Part shown: piece after piece, positions 48,001-57,649 of the stretch | How the letters are laid out: each line of letters starts with the position of its first letter | Numbering within the stretch: the stretch's first letter is position 1 | Assembly: GCF_040802235.1 (NCBI RefSeq) | Contig: NC_133167.1 | Coordinates: forward strand, 99,000,001 to 99,064,000 | Direction of reading: 5' to 3' | From: Manis javanica | Taxonomy: Eukaryota > Chordata > Mammalia > Pholidota > Manidae | DNA length: 64,000 nt | Position numbers and translations under genes: made by a program | Notes under the pieces: model-generated | The model's input: the letters and a program-made list of their open reading frames with translations, nothing else | What the model was told of the DNA's origin: nothing | Databases searched by the model: none

Positions 48001-51000
48001 AGATCAGCAAGAGTATAATATGCCACAAATTGTGTTCTTTGAGAAAACATGGACATGTGCTTATGTGCCCAGGTAGAGCATCTTTGCAAAGGCAAAAAAG
48101 GAAACAGATATCATTGGCTTGATTATTTAATTCTTACTAATATTAACTTTTAAATTAGAAATAAGTGTTTTTATAATGAAGGAAATAGCAAAGTTTCTCA
48201 ATAAAACTGCACATCAGTAAATGTGTTTTTGGTCCAGGTTGTTTCTGAGTAAGCAGACTACATGAATAGCATTCATGTCAGCCTCAACATATTGTGTCAA
48301 AGTACCAAGTTTCTGTTGAGGTGTCCTGGATGACACAGGATATTCCCACCTTAACTAATTACGTCTATTTCTGGGGTGGCAGGCAGGAAAGTGCGCCTGT
48401 AGAGAGATGGTTGAAATAGCAAATGAGAGAAATCCCCAGCTGTTCCATACTAATAAGGAGATGTCCCCGCAGAAACTGAAAGATTTGGCGAGAGAGAACA
48501 TGAATAAACTGAAGGAGAGTGAAGTCAGACTTGCTGATCAGGTCTGCAGCCTCCACAAGACCATTGCAGAGCTAGAGAAGAAGTGTGGGCAACACCCGTC
48601 CACACTCCTCGAGGTAAGATTCTAGGAATAGCCTTCTCGTTCATGACAGCATTTGAGAAATGAGACGTGACAGGACATACCAGGGGTGAGTCCTAGAATA
48701 CAACCTTCAGTGGTTTTCAAATATACACGAGGCTATGTGGTTATTTTCCAGTCTCCGAAAGCAATATGAACTGTCAGAAAATCATGGTATGGATAGGAAT
48801 TCTCACCTGAAAACCAGTAACTGGCTAGGCAAATTGATATCATCCGTACAGTCACATACTGTGCACATACATACAGCAGCTCCATGATGCTAAAAGATTA
48901 TCTTCCAGACACGTCATTAAGTGAATACACGCAGGGCAGGTGTGCGTGTGGTCTGAGTGTGTATGTGCACAGACAGGCATGCTCACTGGCTAAGTGAACA
49001 CAAGCACTGAGCAGTATTCTTGGAAACAAGGGTGAGATGTATCTGTATGGTCCTGTATATCTTACATTTTGTACAGTACCATGCACTGCCTTTACAACAG
49101 GCAAATGATTATCTCTTTAAGACTTTTGGCCGAATCCCTCTGCCAGGCCCTTATCTGCAGTGTGAGTGTCGTATTTGAGCAGCCCCTGCATATAATCCCT
49201 CAAGTTCTGGTCCAGAGCCAGGCTGTGTTCAGACTGTGAGGGGAGGTGCAGCCCACTGCTGCTCTGGCTCCAGCCCCTTCCCAACTCTGCAGGCCCCTGC
49301 ATCTGCTCACCTCCCGTACCACCCCCAGTGCAGGAAGCAAATGGATAGGCTGGATCCGAATGGCATGTGTTCTGGGTAAGGTGGCAGAAGTGAGGTATGG
49401 AAAACTCCTCCCGTGGGAAGTACAAGTCAAAGCCACAGCGGTCGCCCCTCACACCTGCAGAATGGCTGCCATCAAGAAGAGAGGACAGTGGGTTCTGGGG
49501 AGGATGTGGTGACAGGCAAGCCCTCCACACTGTTGGTGGGAATGTCAATCGGTCCAAACTGAAGACAATATGGAGGTTCCTCAACAAATGAATAGTTGGT
49601 CCACCATATAACCCAGCAACTTCTCTTCTGAGTGAATACTCATTGGAAAGGAAAACAGGATTTTGAGGAGGAAAATGCACTCCCACATGCCTCTCAGCAT
49701 TATTCACAACAGCTAAGATAGGGAAACACCTAAATGTCTATCAACAATGAAAGGATAAAAAAGATACAGTAATATGCACTGTGGAATGGTATTCATCCGT
49801 GAGAAAGGAAAAACCCTCCCATTGTGACAGCGTGGGTGCACCTTGAGCAGCACATTATTCTAAGTGAGGTAAGTCAGAGGAAGGCAGGTCAGGTACTGTA
49901 TGATATCACATGTGGCATTATTAAAAGTTAAACACCATACTCTTACCCACCACTGTACTGCTTTTTAGCAAGTTTAAGGGTACAGATTTGTAATGATCAG
50001 TAAGTGACCCGTAGAGATCTAATGTACACTATATGCAATATAGACAATAATATTATATAATGAAATATTAGTTTAAAAATCTAAACTTGCTAAAAAGTAG
50101 TACAATGGCAGTTACTAGGAGATCGGTGGGATAGCAGTCATGGTGTTTAAGGGTACAAATTTATAATGGGCAGTAAATAAGCCATTGACATCTAATGTAC
50201 TGCATATGCAATATAGATAATATTGTATTTTAATTATATAATATGGTAAACATTGTTACTTTGGTAATATAGTACAATATATAAAGGTGTCAAGGTAATG
50301 TATATACCTTATACAATATTAACAAATCAAATTTGTTCATTAAAATAGAGAAAGGCATAATACAGATTTAAATATCAATCTTGTCAAGACATCATCTGGT
50401 TTAGCAGGTTGTTAGTTCCATGGAAAATAACTATATAGTCTCTGACTGTAATAAGACTAAGAAAAAAAGTAGGAGGATGGAGAACACATTTCCCCTTGGG
50501 AGTATGACAGTGATTTCAAGTATTTTTCTGTCTTTGTCCTATTCAAGTGTTAATATTTAGTATCTCAGAATCAGCACCATGAGGCTGGAAAAATTACATG
50601 GAATTGAGTTTCATCACTAAAAGAAAGGTGTTTTCAAAAGCATGACTTATAAAAGGCGTGACTCAAATATGCAGTAACTTTCTCTTTTCCATCCCCATAG
50701 AATGCAAGGTCTTCTTTGGAAAGGTGAGTTTTGATGTGGAATCCCTTGGGTCAGTTTGTGTGCTGCGCGAGCACAGGGTGGAGATGCTGGGGTAAGGATG
50801 GGGGTCCCGTGCTGGCGTGGTTCCTCTGCAGGGGGCAGGTGGGCGCCGGGTCTGCACTGATGCCTGGTATTGCCTTTCTCCCGCAGGAGCGAGGCACTGC
50901 TGCTTCAGTGTCTAGAGCCTGCCCAAATCACAGACCTGAGTTCATGCCAAATAGCAGGAATGAGCGAAGTGCTAAAAGGCCTCCAAAGTAAGTTGATCCA

Positions 51001-54000
51001 CGTCTGTCCCTCCAAGGTATTTGATTTTTGTACTTGAGAACCAAATGACCATCCTACCGTAAATAAGTTGCCTAACCTTGAAACATAATCGCAGGAATAT
51101 TCTGCTACTTTAGAGTTTTCATCATCTAGGGAAATACATCAGCATGTATGATGAAGGATTCATATCTCTTACCCTTAGTGCTGCCTTTTCCAGAATGACC
51201 TGCCGGTGGATTCATACAGTATTAGCCTTGAGTTTGGCTTCCTTCCCCTGGCACCACGCATTTGGGGTACATCTGAGTCTGTTGCATGTGTAGGAAGTTT
51301 GATCCCTTTTATTTTTGTGTGGCATTCCATTGTGTAAATATACCACTTTGCAATTCCATGGACACTTGAGTTTCTAACTTGATGCTATAAATATTTGTTT
51401 AGAGAATTCTGTGTGGACGTGATTACATTTGTTTTGGTTGAATATCTAGAAGTGGGATTGTCAGACTCATTTTGCAAACTGGCTGTGCCATTTTTCCTAC
51501 CATTGATGTCTGAGAAATTCAATTTTTTCTATATCCTCATAATATATGACTTTGATACTTAATTTGCATTTCTGAAATGACTAATGATGTTAAGCAAATT
51601 TTTGTGTTATTTACACCTTACTATTTCTCTTTTTGAAGTATATCTACGAACAACATTTTCTCCGTTTTAAAACTGTATACATTCTTACTGAGTGTTGTGA
51701 TCTTTATATATCCTGATTACCAGTCCTTAATCAGATATGTGTTTGGAACTTTTTCACCCAGTCTGTCAGTTGTAATTTCAATTGGATAATAGTGTCTTTG
51801 GAAGAACAGAAGTTTTAAATCTTTAAGTTTAGTTCATCAATTTTTTTTCTTTTATGGTTTGCTTTTTTTTTTTTTTTTGTCCTATGTAAAAAATCTTGTC
51901 TATCCCAACAAAGATTTTCTCTAGAAGTTTTACAATTCTAATTTTTACTTTAGGTCTGTTAGCCATTTGGAGTTAATATTTGTATATGATTCTAGATATG
52001 ATGCAACTCCTCCCCTTATTTTGTACATGTATATATCCTATAGTTCCAGCATCATTTGTTGAAAATACTGTCCTCCATTACATTTACTTTGCACCTTTGT
52101 TGAAAATCAGTTGCATATATGAGCAGGTCTGTAACGACTCAAATAGGTCAACTGACCATTACGCTAGTCCTTTTGCTAACACCTCACTGGCTTGTTGGAG
52201 AACTCTATAGGAACTCTTAAAATTGGGCAATGTGAGTTCTCCAGATTTGTTCTTCTAAAAACAATTTTGGCCTCTCTAAGTCATTTTGCTTTTTGGCATA
52301 AATTTGAAAACCAATTTGTTAGCGTCTACAAAAATCCTGCTGGATTTTTGATTAGTGGGGTTTTTTCAGTGCTATATTTAATGGTATTAAATATCAGTTT
52401 GAAATTTAAATTTCATCATGTCCTGTTTATTGCTAATATATAGAAATGATATTGGTTTTTTTATATGTTGACATTGTATCTTATAACTGTTGAATTCACT
52501 CATTAGATTAGTGGCTTTCTGACAGAATCTTTGGGAGTTTCTACAAAGATAAGCAAGTAATCGGTGAATGAGACCGTTGTATTTCTTCCCTTCCAATATG
52601 TAAGCCTTCTCTGTATTTTTCTTACCCTTTTGTACGGGCTTTCACCTCCAATATGTTGAATAGAAGTGGTGAAAAATATTGGCCGTGTTCTTAATGCTTT
52701 CAAGAAAGAATGAATTAAGTCTGTACCTTTAAGTTTGAAGTTAGTTTTCAGTTTTTCATAGCTGCTTTTCATCAAGATGAAAACATCTATTCCTGGTTGC
52801 AAAACTTTTTATCATTCATGGATGTTGAATTTATTAGATGCTTTTTTCTGTTTCTGTCAAAATACTCATGTTTATTTCCTTCATGTTATTTATTTTAATA
52901 TAGTTTGTATTTTTATAGTGTTGACCTAGCCTTTCATTTTCAGGATAAACTCCTGGTAATGGTTTGCCCATTTTATGTACGGCTGGATTCAATGCACTAA
53001 TATTTTTTAAGGATTTTTTTTGTATTTATGTTAATAAGACATACTGATTTGTATCTTTCTTTCCTTGTAATCATCCATTAACACGTTACTCAATTTTCTT
53101 TTCTTTTCTGGATAACCTGTTTGGTTCTTTGTCAGTTCCACCTGGTCTTCCTTTTTCTTTCTTATATCCTGTAGGTACTTTTAAGCTTTTTTTTCCTCCT
53201 TCAGAGTAAGCAAAAATTATTTTAGAGCCTATGCCTGGCAGTTCCAGTATCTAAAATTCTTCAGGTTTATTCCTCCTAGTCTCACTCAGCAGTGCTTTCT
53301 TCTTCTTCAGGAAGTGGGCATTTAATGACTTTTGAATAGTAAGCTTCCCTTTTTCCTTTGGATATTATTTTTTGAAATTCCTTAAGGCCAAGAATGATGG
53401 GGTGCATGCTCCTGCAGAGAATCTGTATTCCCAGAGGACTGGCAGACACAAAGGCAAAGAGCCTGGGACAACCTGAAATTTTAAATTCAAAGCTTGTGAT
53501 TTTTAGACCATTTTAATGATGCAAACTGGACCTAAGTCAAGAGATTTAAGTTCATTTTGGAATAGAAGTTGCTGCTGGATTAGGTATTAAAGTAAGAGAG
53601 TACTACCCCAGGTCTATAGCTTGAGCAACTGAAGCAGTCAGTGAGCTGTTGACTGAAAAGTAGAAACTGGAAAGGGGTAGGTTAGAAGTTCCATCTTGGA
53701 TGGACTGTTGGAAATGCCTGTTACGTCCAACTGGTCTTTGGCAGCTTGTTTAAAGAGTAAGTCACAAACACAGAAGAGATGTAAAACTAAGGTAGGTGAA
53801 GTTACGTGGGGAAGGAGCACAAGTCATAAAAAGAAAGACCCAGAACCAAGTCCAAGAAGTCCCAACATTTAAAGGGTGAATGGGAAGAGGGAAAGGACAG
53901 TCAGATATGAAATCAATATAAGAAATCTTATTGAACTTTCTTGGTCTCAGCTTGATTTCTCTGGAGAATTCTCACAGGTTTGAAGCCTCTGGTAATATGT

Positions 54001-55086
54001 TTTGTTTTGATTTGCTCAGTTTCGAGGGCCTGTTGGCAGCAATTGGTAGGCATCTCCATCACACTGTGCTGACACTGACGGTGAGGGGAGCAGCTCAGTC
54101 CCAGGGGAGAGCCGGGAATCAGGTGCCCTGTTTGGAGGCTCCAAATCGCTGGCTGGTCCAGGCTTGGAGACCAACTTGAAGGAAGCAGAAATGGGTCCCA
54201 GAGGACATGTAGCTGGGACTGGATACTGGGTCAGCCTTGCAGCCTGGTCAAACTCCTTTCAGGTTGGAAAAGTACTTCTAAACCTCTCCACAGTCCATCA
54301 TCCATTATTTGCGGTTCCTCGCCTCTCCTTCCATTGTCTTACTGACTCCATTCCACCGTGATGTCTATTTCCTGGTACCAAGCGAGAAGGTTCCTCTTCC
54401 TGGACTGGACGCCTGTAGTCTGCCTCTCCCACATGGTGCATCTGCGGAAATCAGCCGTCTCCAGCACTGGTGTGGACGGACCCCTGGGTTAATGAAATTT
54501 CTCTTTCCCTGCAGGACCTCTCACTCTGGATCCTAACACAGCTCATCCTTGTCTGGTCTTAGCCGAGGATCTGAGAAGTGTGAGACTCAGAAAGGTCCAG
54601 CAGGCTGTGCCTGGTAACCCAGGGAGATTTGACTTCAGTGCCACAGTGTTGGCTGCGCAGAGCTTCACCTCAGGGAGGCACTACTGGGAGGTGGATGTGG
54701 ACAAGGCAGCCAAGTGGCAGTTGGGCGTGTGCAGAGATGGTGACATGGCCCATGCTTGTGGACAGAAAGTCTTACTCATGGGATGCGTGATGGGAACCGA
54801 CTACACCCTGTGGGCCTTTCCTCCCCTTCAAGGGGTCCACTCAAGAGAGCAGATGCACCACGTAGGAGTTTTCGTAGATTATGAGTGTGGGCAGATAGCA
54901 TTCTATGATGTGACAAAGGGAGCCCTCATTTATAATTTCTCTTACCTTCCCTTCCAGGGAGCCCTCAGGCCTATCTTCTCTCTTTGTATCCCCAGTGGAA
55001 GCACAGATTCAGACTCTCTCAGCCTCCGCCTCCCTCCTGTTTCATCCTGTAATATTACTGTTGGCCCTCAGTCTTCCTTGGGGTAA
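44794..55086 (+). CDS. TRIML2: TRIML2, intact seven-exon coding region (gene span)
   Basis: TRIML2 is a TRIM-family-like protein that lacks a RING. It has a B-box-like N-terminus, a coiled coil and a C-terminal PRY-SPRY recognition domain. Seven exons join in frame: 44794-44982, 45228-45323, 47218-47409, 48473-48613, 50701-50723, 50887-50987 and 54515-55086. They total 1314 nt, giving 437 residues. Approximate layout: B-box-like 18-49, coiled coil 64-206, linker 207-247 and PRY-SPRY 248-437. All junctions have GT/AG sites and matching phases, and no stops interrupt the frame. The start at 44794 gives the same distance to the B-box as the human protein as I remember it. An in-frame ATG at 44737 would add 19 residues. 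It lies head-to-head with TRIML1. Function is less certain than identity; TRIML2 has been linked to p53 and SUMO pathways in human cells. Confidence 0.92.
45228..45323 (+). CDS. TRIML2: TRIML2 exon 2: coiled coil, 96 nt
   Basis: A CCCTGAAG acceptor follows a pyrimidine-rich tract. The exon is exactly 32 codons: KVFQKIANTLKGKLEVAK then SILADEQERMVMIQ. The GTCAGT donor is unusual and is shared with TRIML1 exon 2. This is the standard 96-nt TRIM coiled-coil exon, phase 0 on both sides. Confidence 0.92.
45370..45870 (+). repeat. Old L1/HAL1-type remnant in TRIML2 intron 2
   Basis: A-rich phrases such as 'aaaagccaataagcaaaaga' (45476) and 'agaaaaatgagcaaagaaat' (45502) match ancient L1-type ORF2 ends on the plus strand. 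The copy is truncated and broken. Confidence 0.5.
45995..46680 (-). repeat. L2 LINE 3' end in TRIML2 intron 2, minus orientation
   Basis: Read in reverse, it ends with the L2 terminus: the plus strand begins 'tttaacaaatattggggtct' and continues 'gtgccaggcaccgatgcttc', 'acattctaatggaagttaaa', 'gggacgttttgaacagaggg' and 'ctgttgcaataatcagaagc'. The order and content are typical of L2. The following sequence, about 46790-47000, looks like L2 in the opposite orientation. Confidence 0.65.
47218..47409 (+). CDS. TRIML2: TRIML2 exon 3: coiled coil, 192 nt
   Basis: 64 codons: EEEQNFREMIESEYRIRFRL to ELKEKAQETLQ, ending before GTGAGA. The acceptor GATGAAG has only a modest pyrimidine tract, but the start EEEQNF is the family's conserved junction. 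The exon is phase 0 on both sides. Compared with the single 231-nt exon of TRIML1, TRIML2 covers the same coil with this exon plus the next one. Confidence 0.88.
47590..47830 (+). repeat. MIR SINE in TRIML2 intron 3
   Basis: The segment runs 'ggagccagactgatgaaggt', 'tcagttttcttagctgtaaa', 'tggggataataatggtccat' and 'attgttgtgaggattgggta', ending in a 'gtgttaggtatta' tail. It is one of the clearest MIR copies in the window. Confidence 0.75.
47835..48160 (+). repeat. Old LINE remnant in TRIML2 intron 3
   Basis: The sequence resembles an L1M/HAL1-type 3' end ('caatggaaggctcttcagca', near 47901). No coding potential is visible. The 76-codon frame here is not supported. Confidence 0.4.
48473..48613 (+). 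CDS. TRIML2: TRIML2 exon 4: coiled coil, 141 nt
   Basis: A CCCCGCAG acceptor is followed by 47 codons: KLKDLARENMNKLKESEVRL then ADQVCSLHKTIAELEKKCGQ and HPSTLLE. A GTAAGA donor ends it. The heptad-rich Leu/Lys/Glu pattern fits the second half of the coiled coil. The same frame is open upstream to 48407, but the acceptor and family comparison place the exon start at 48473. Confidence 0.92.
49500..50330 (+). repeat. L1 LINE 3' end in TRIML2 intron 4
   Basis: It follows L1 ORF2 3' end and UTR order: 'gttggtgggaatgtcaatcg' (49531), 'ccaccatataacccagcaac' (49601), 'cagcattattcacaacagct' (49695) and 'gtactgtatgatatcacatg' (49894). An AT-rich UTR follows, with a partly duplicated unit (about 49975-50060 and 50147-50250). 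The 196-codon minus frame at 49117-49707 runs antisense into this element and is not a gene. Confidence 0.75.
50701..50723 (+). CDS. TRIML2: TRIML2 exon 5, 23-nt mini-exon
   Basis: CATCCCCATAG precedes the 23 bases encoding NARSSLE plus two bases of an Arg codon, and GTGAGT follows. It is too short to appear as an open frame on its own. It is recognised by its strong splice sites, its TRIM-family length and its equivalence to TRIML1 exon 4. Confidence 0.9.
50887..50987 (+). CDS. TRIML2: TRIML2 exon 6, linker to PRY-SPRY
   Basis: A TCTCCCGCAG acceptor begins it and a GTAAGT donor ends it. The 101 nt encode SEALLLQCLEPAQITDLSSC and QIAGMSEVLKGLQ, entering at phase 2 and leaving at phase 1. It matches the equivalent TRIML1 exon closely. 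Confidence 0.92.
51170..53350 (-). repeat. L1 LINE fragment in TRIML2 intron 6, minus orientation
   Basis: A long reversed L1 copy. Phrases in order include 'gttccagcatcatttgttga' (52044), 'tttgcacctttgttgaaaat' (52089), 'gacattgtatcttataactg' (52470) and 'tttctgacagaatctttggg' (52514). It accounts for most of the 3.5-kb intron. T-rich runs at 51840-51880 are part of it. Confidence 0.75.
53351..54514. other. Remainder of TRIML2 intron 6
   Basis: No exon or named repeat. The pyrimidine tract and CAG acceptor of exon 7 end this stretch. Confidence 0.4.
54515..55086 (+). CDS. TRIML2: TRIML2 exon 7: PRY-SPRY (B30.2) domain and stop
   Basis: After CTTTCCCTGCAG the frame runs 190 codons to the TAA at 55084-55086. 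It starts PLTLDPNTAHPCLVLAEDLR, which is the PRY motif LDPxTAHPxLxLSEDLR with A for S. It includes the SPRY signatures FTSGRHYWEVDV, MGTDYTLWAFPPLQGV, VGVFVDYECGQIAFYDV and ALRPIFSLCIPSG. All core SPRY strands are present, and the length is normal for the family. The domain is expected to bind partner proteins, but the ligand cannot be inferred. Confidence 0.93.
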
Positions 55087-55154
55087 TATCTAAAACCACA
55101 GAGGCCAGGATATGAAGAGCATGGCTTTGTAAAAGAATTTATGTAAAGTAATCC

Positions 55155-55160
55155 AATAAA
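55155..55160 (+). promoter_or_regulatory. Likely polyadenylation signal of TRIML2
   Basis: A canonical AATAAA lies about 70 bases after the TRIML2 stop codon, giving a very short 3' UTR if used. T-rich sequence (aaattttcc) follows. It is the first AATAAA after the stop. Confidence 0.6.
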
Positions 55161-56155
55161 AAATTTTCCAGCATTGAGTTGGAACTCCAATCAATACCCA
55201 AGAGCCTTTGCGTCCATGTGGCTTTCAACACCCATTTAGTGGAAGAGGTTACATTTGAGTGGAGTCACGAGTGGTAATATCTGAGGGGTCTTTTTCAGAT
55301 TACAGCAACAAATTGAAGAGATACAGTCTGGGATCCTTAGGACTAGGTTGAGAACTCAAGAGATTTCTGGAAACTGAATTAGGGATAATCAAGAGTTTAA
55401 ATTTGAGGGTGTTGTCATAGTGACGTATGAAAGGAAGATAGCCTGTTACTGACAATGTCAAGACCTGCTAACATCCATCATTCCAAACAGAGACCAACCT
55501 AATTTCCCTGGGTATTTTAGCTGGGTGAGGAGAAGCATTGCAGAAAAGGTGACTATGTTAAAATGATCTTTTCAAGAATTCGACATCATTCTTACAAGGA
55601 AAATTAGATTTCTCAAAGGGAGTCTGATACTAATTAATGATTTGAATAAAAGTCTCTGACACATGTCCATCTCTGTTTGTGTGAGGATCATATTTGAAGC
55701 CTGTGAAAATACTCTGACACTGCCTACTAACCTTCTGAATAGAGATGTTAATGCGCCCTGCTGGCCACAGAGACTGTCTATACGTCGTCTAACAGAGTTC
55801 CCACCATCTCCTCTTGCTAATTCTGGTTCATTCTTTCCATTTCACCCTCATCACCCCTCAGTGAAGTTTTGGCATCCTTCCCAAGAGAACCCTGGGTAGC
55901 ACTGTACCAGGGATAACTTCGTGTTACAGCAAGCACAGCTGTGATCTAGTTGAAGACTTCCCCACTAGACGGGAAGTTCTGTGAGAGTGAGAATCTGACT
56001 TCTGTGGTTCATCCTCTTACGTGCTTTTAAGCAGTCGCTAGCATGTAAATCTGCGGAGTCGGAGAGAGGGAAGAAGCAGAAAGTAGTGTGGTACCGTACA
56101 GGACTGGGTAGGTGATGGTGGGTGTCAGAGTCCTAGAGGGGAGGGATACCTGCAT
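55161..56155. other. 3' flank of TRIML2, nothing recognised
   Basis: No gene or repeat that I can support. Confidence 0.35.
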
Positions 56156-56159
56156 CCAA

Positions 56160-56560
56160 ACTAAAAGGCGCGGAGAGTTTTCAGGTGAAACAGTGGTTCG
56201 TTTGCCAGGGCAGCCACAATGATATACCACAAAGCATAAGACATAGGCAACAAAAATGTCTTTTTCAGAGTTTAGCAAGGCAGTGGTGCAGCATGAAGGT
56301 GTCGGCTGGGCTGATTCCTTCTGAAAGCCGTTCCATGTTACTCTAGCTCCTGGTGGCTTCCTGGCAATCTGCTGTTCCCTGGCTTACTGATGGCTTTCCT
56401 TTACCTTCATGTGGTATTCTCCTGTGGCTCTGTGTCTTCATTTAAAATAAAAATAGGTGTACTGGTCATACAGGTCTAGGGGCCCACCCTACAATATGGC
56501 CTCATTTTAACCGGAAGACCCTGTATCCACATACGAGGGACATTCTGAGGTAAAGGGAGT
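56160..56560 (+). repeat. Ancient interspersed repeat, family not determined
   Basis: It contains a 'ttgccagggcagccacaatg' head and the 'gggcccaccctacaatatgg' then 'cctcattttaaccggaagac' tail of a common mammalian repeat. A matching tail-like piece occurs at about 37550-37670. The class is not assigned. Confidence 0.4.
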
Positions 56561-57134
56561 TAAGACAGGCTCTTCTGCTGTTTTGGGGCATAGGGATAAC
56601 GATTTGTTTCTAAAAATCCTGATACCCATCCCAGCCCTCCCCACACACACCAGTTAACATGAAATCTCAGGTTGGAAGCTAGGTATTTTTTACAAGCTTC
56701 CTGAGTGGTTACAGTATGCAGCCAAGATTAAGAAATAGTAGAAGCCAAAAAAGAAAAGAAAAGAAACAGGACAGAAAACAGCTGCGTTAGTCAGCCTTTT
56801 GTATGGTTTGAAATTTTTAAGTCTTAAGATGTGAAGACCTGGTGGTGGTGCTGGAAAGGTGGATATTTAGTGTGCAGATGAGAGTGAGTATGGCGTGCTG
56901 CCTCTGGCGACAGCAGGCACGCACGGTTCATAGGCTGGGACTGCCCATCGCACCGCTGTTCTGGGAAGATTGTTGGTACGTAAGGTGTAATTGGAAGTTG
57001 CTTTAAGAAACTGTATCTTGACATCTTGACATCTGGGCTAAGTAAGACCTAGGAAATCTCAGACCATCTAGAAGCCTCTAGTGGTTTGGAACACCTAGGA
57101 TTTTCCCACCACACTGGGGAGATATCTCTACCTT

Positions 57135-57393
57135 TAAAACACTTTGCACAACATGGTGTGTGGGGGAGTCACAGGGAAGACAGTGTAGCACAGAGAAGAC
57201 AAGTAGGGATTCTGGTATCTTACTACGCTGATGGACAGTGACTGCAATGAGGTATGGTGGGGAATTGATCATAAGGGTGAATGTAGTAACCGCACTGTTT
57301 CTCTTGTGAAACCTTCATAAGTGTGTATCAATGATTCCTTAATAAAAAAATCAATAAAATGCAAAATAAATTAAAAAAATAAAACACTTTGCA
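57135..57393 (+). mobile_element. SINE-like retrotransposed insertion with 14-bp target duplication
   Basis: A 231-bp body (57149-57379) is flanked by perfect direct repeats TAAAACACTTTGCA at 57135-57148 and 57380-57393. The body ends in an A-rich tail with three AATAAA-like motifs, the hallmark of L1-machinery retrotransposition. Perfect target duplications mean it is younger than most repeats here. I do not recognise a well-known SINE (not Alu, B1, SINEC, PRE1, ERE or Bov-type). It could be a lineage-specific SINE or a truncated L1 3' end. Confidence 0.7.
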
Positions 57394-57593
57394 TATAAGT
57401 TTTTGCTCAGGGTACATACAAGTAAAAAATACAATTTCATTCCATGGCTACAACTTGGAAATAGTGCTCTATAAATGTGTGCAGAAGTCACACTGTGAGA
57501 TTCTTTGTAGCTGAACTACTGGTAACAGTTCTAGGTTCAGAACTACCAGCAGGCTCACAGCTCATGCCAATCTCGATCTCCTCCTATCTGCAG

Positions 57594-57641
57594 CTGAGGA
57601 CTGCCTGCCTGAAATATCCTATCAGGCTGGAAGAAGGAAAA
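57594..57641 (+). other. Orphan exon-like segment A (48 nt)
   Basis: A pyrimidine-rich tract and CTATCTGCAG precede a 48-nt segment that ends at a consensus GTAAGT donor. The segment is divisible by three and reads LRTACLKYPIRLEEGK in the open phase. It is not a TRIM exon, and I can match it to no known gene. It may be an exon of an unannotated transcript, an alternative downstream exon or chance. Confidence 0.25.
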
Positions 57642-57649
57642 GTAAGTGA

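Noticed and set aside
49117-49707. 196-codon minus-strand open frame, the longest in the window
   Set aside because: It lies antisense inside TRIML2 intron 4 and runs into an L1 3' end. There is no domain, and the composition is ordinary for non-coding sequence.
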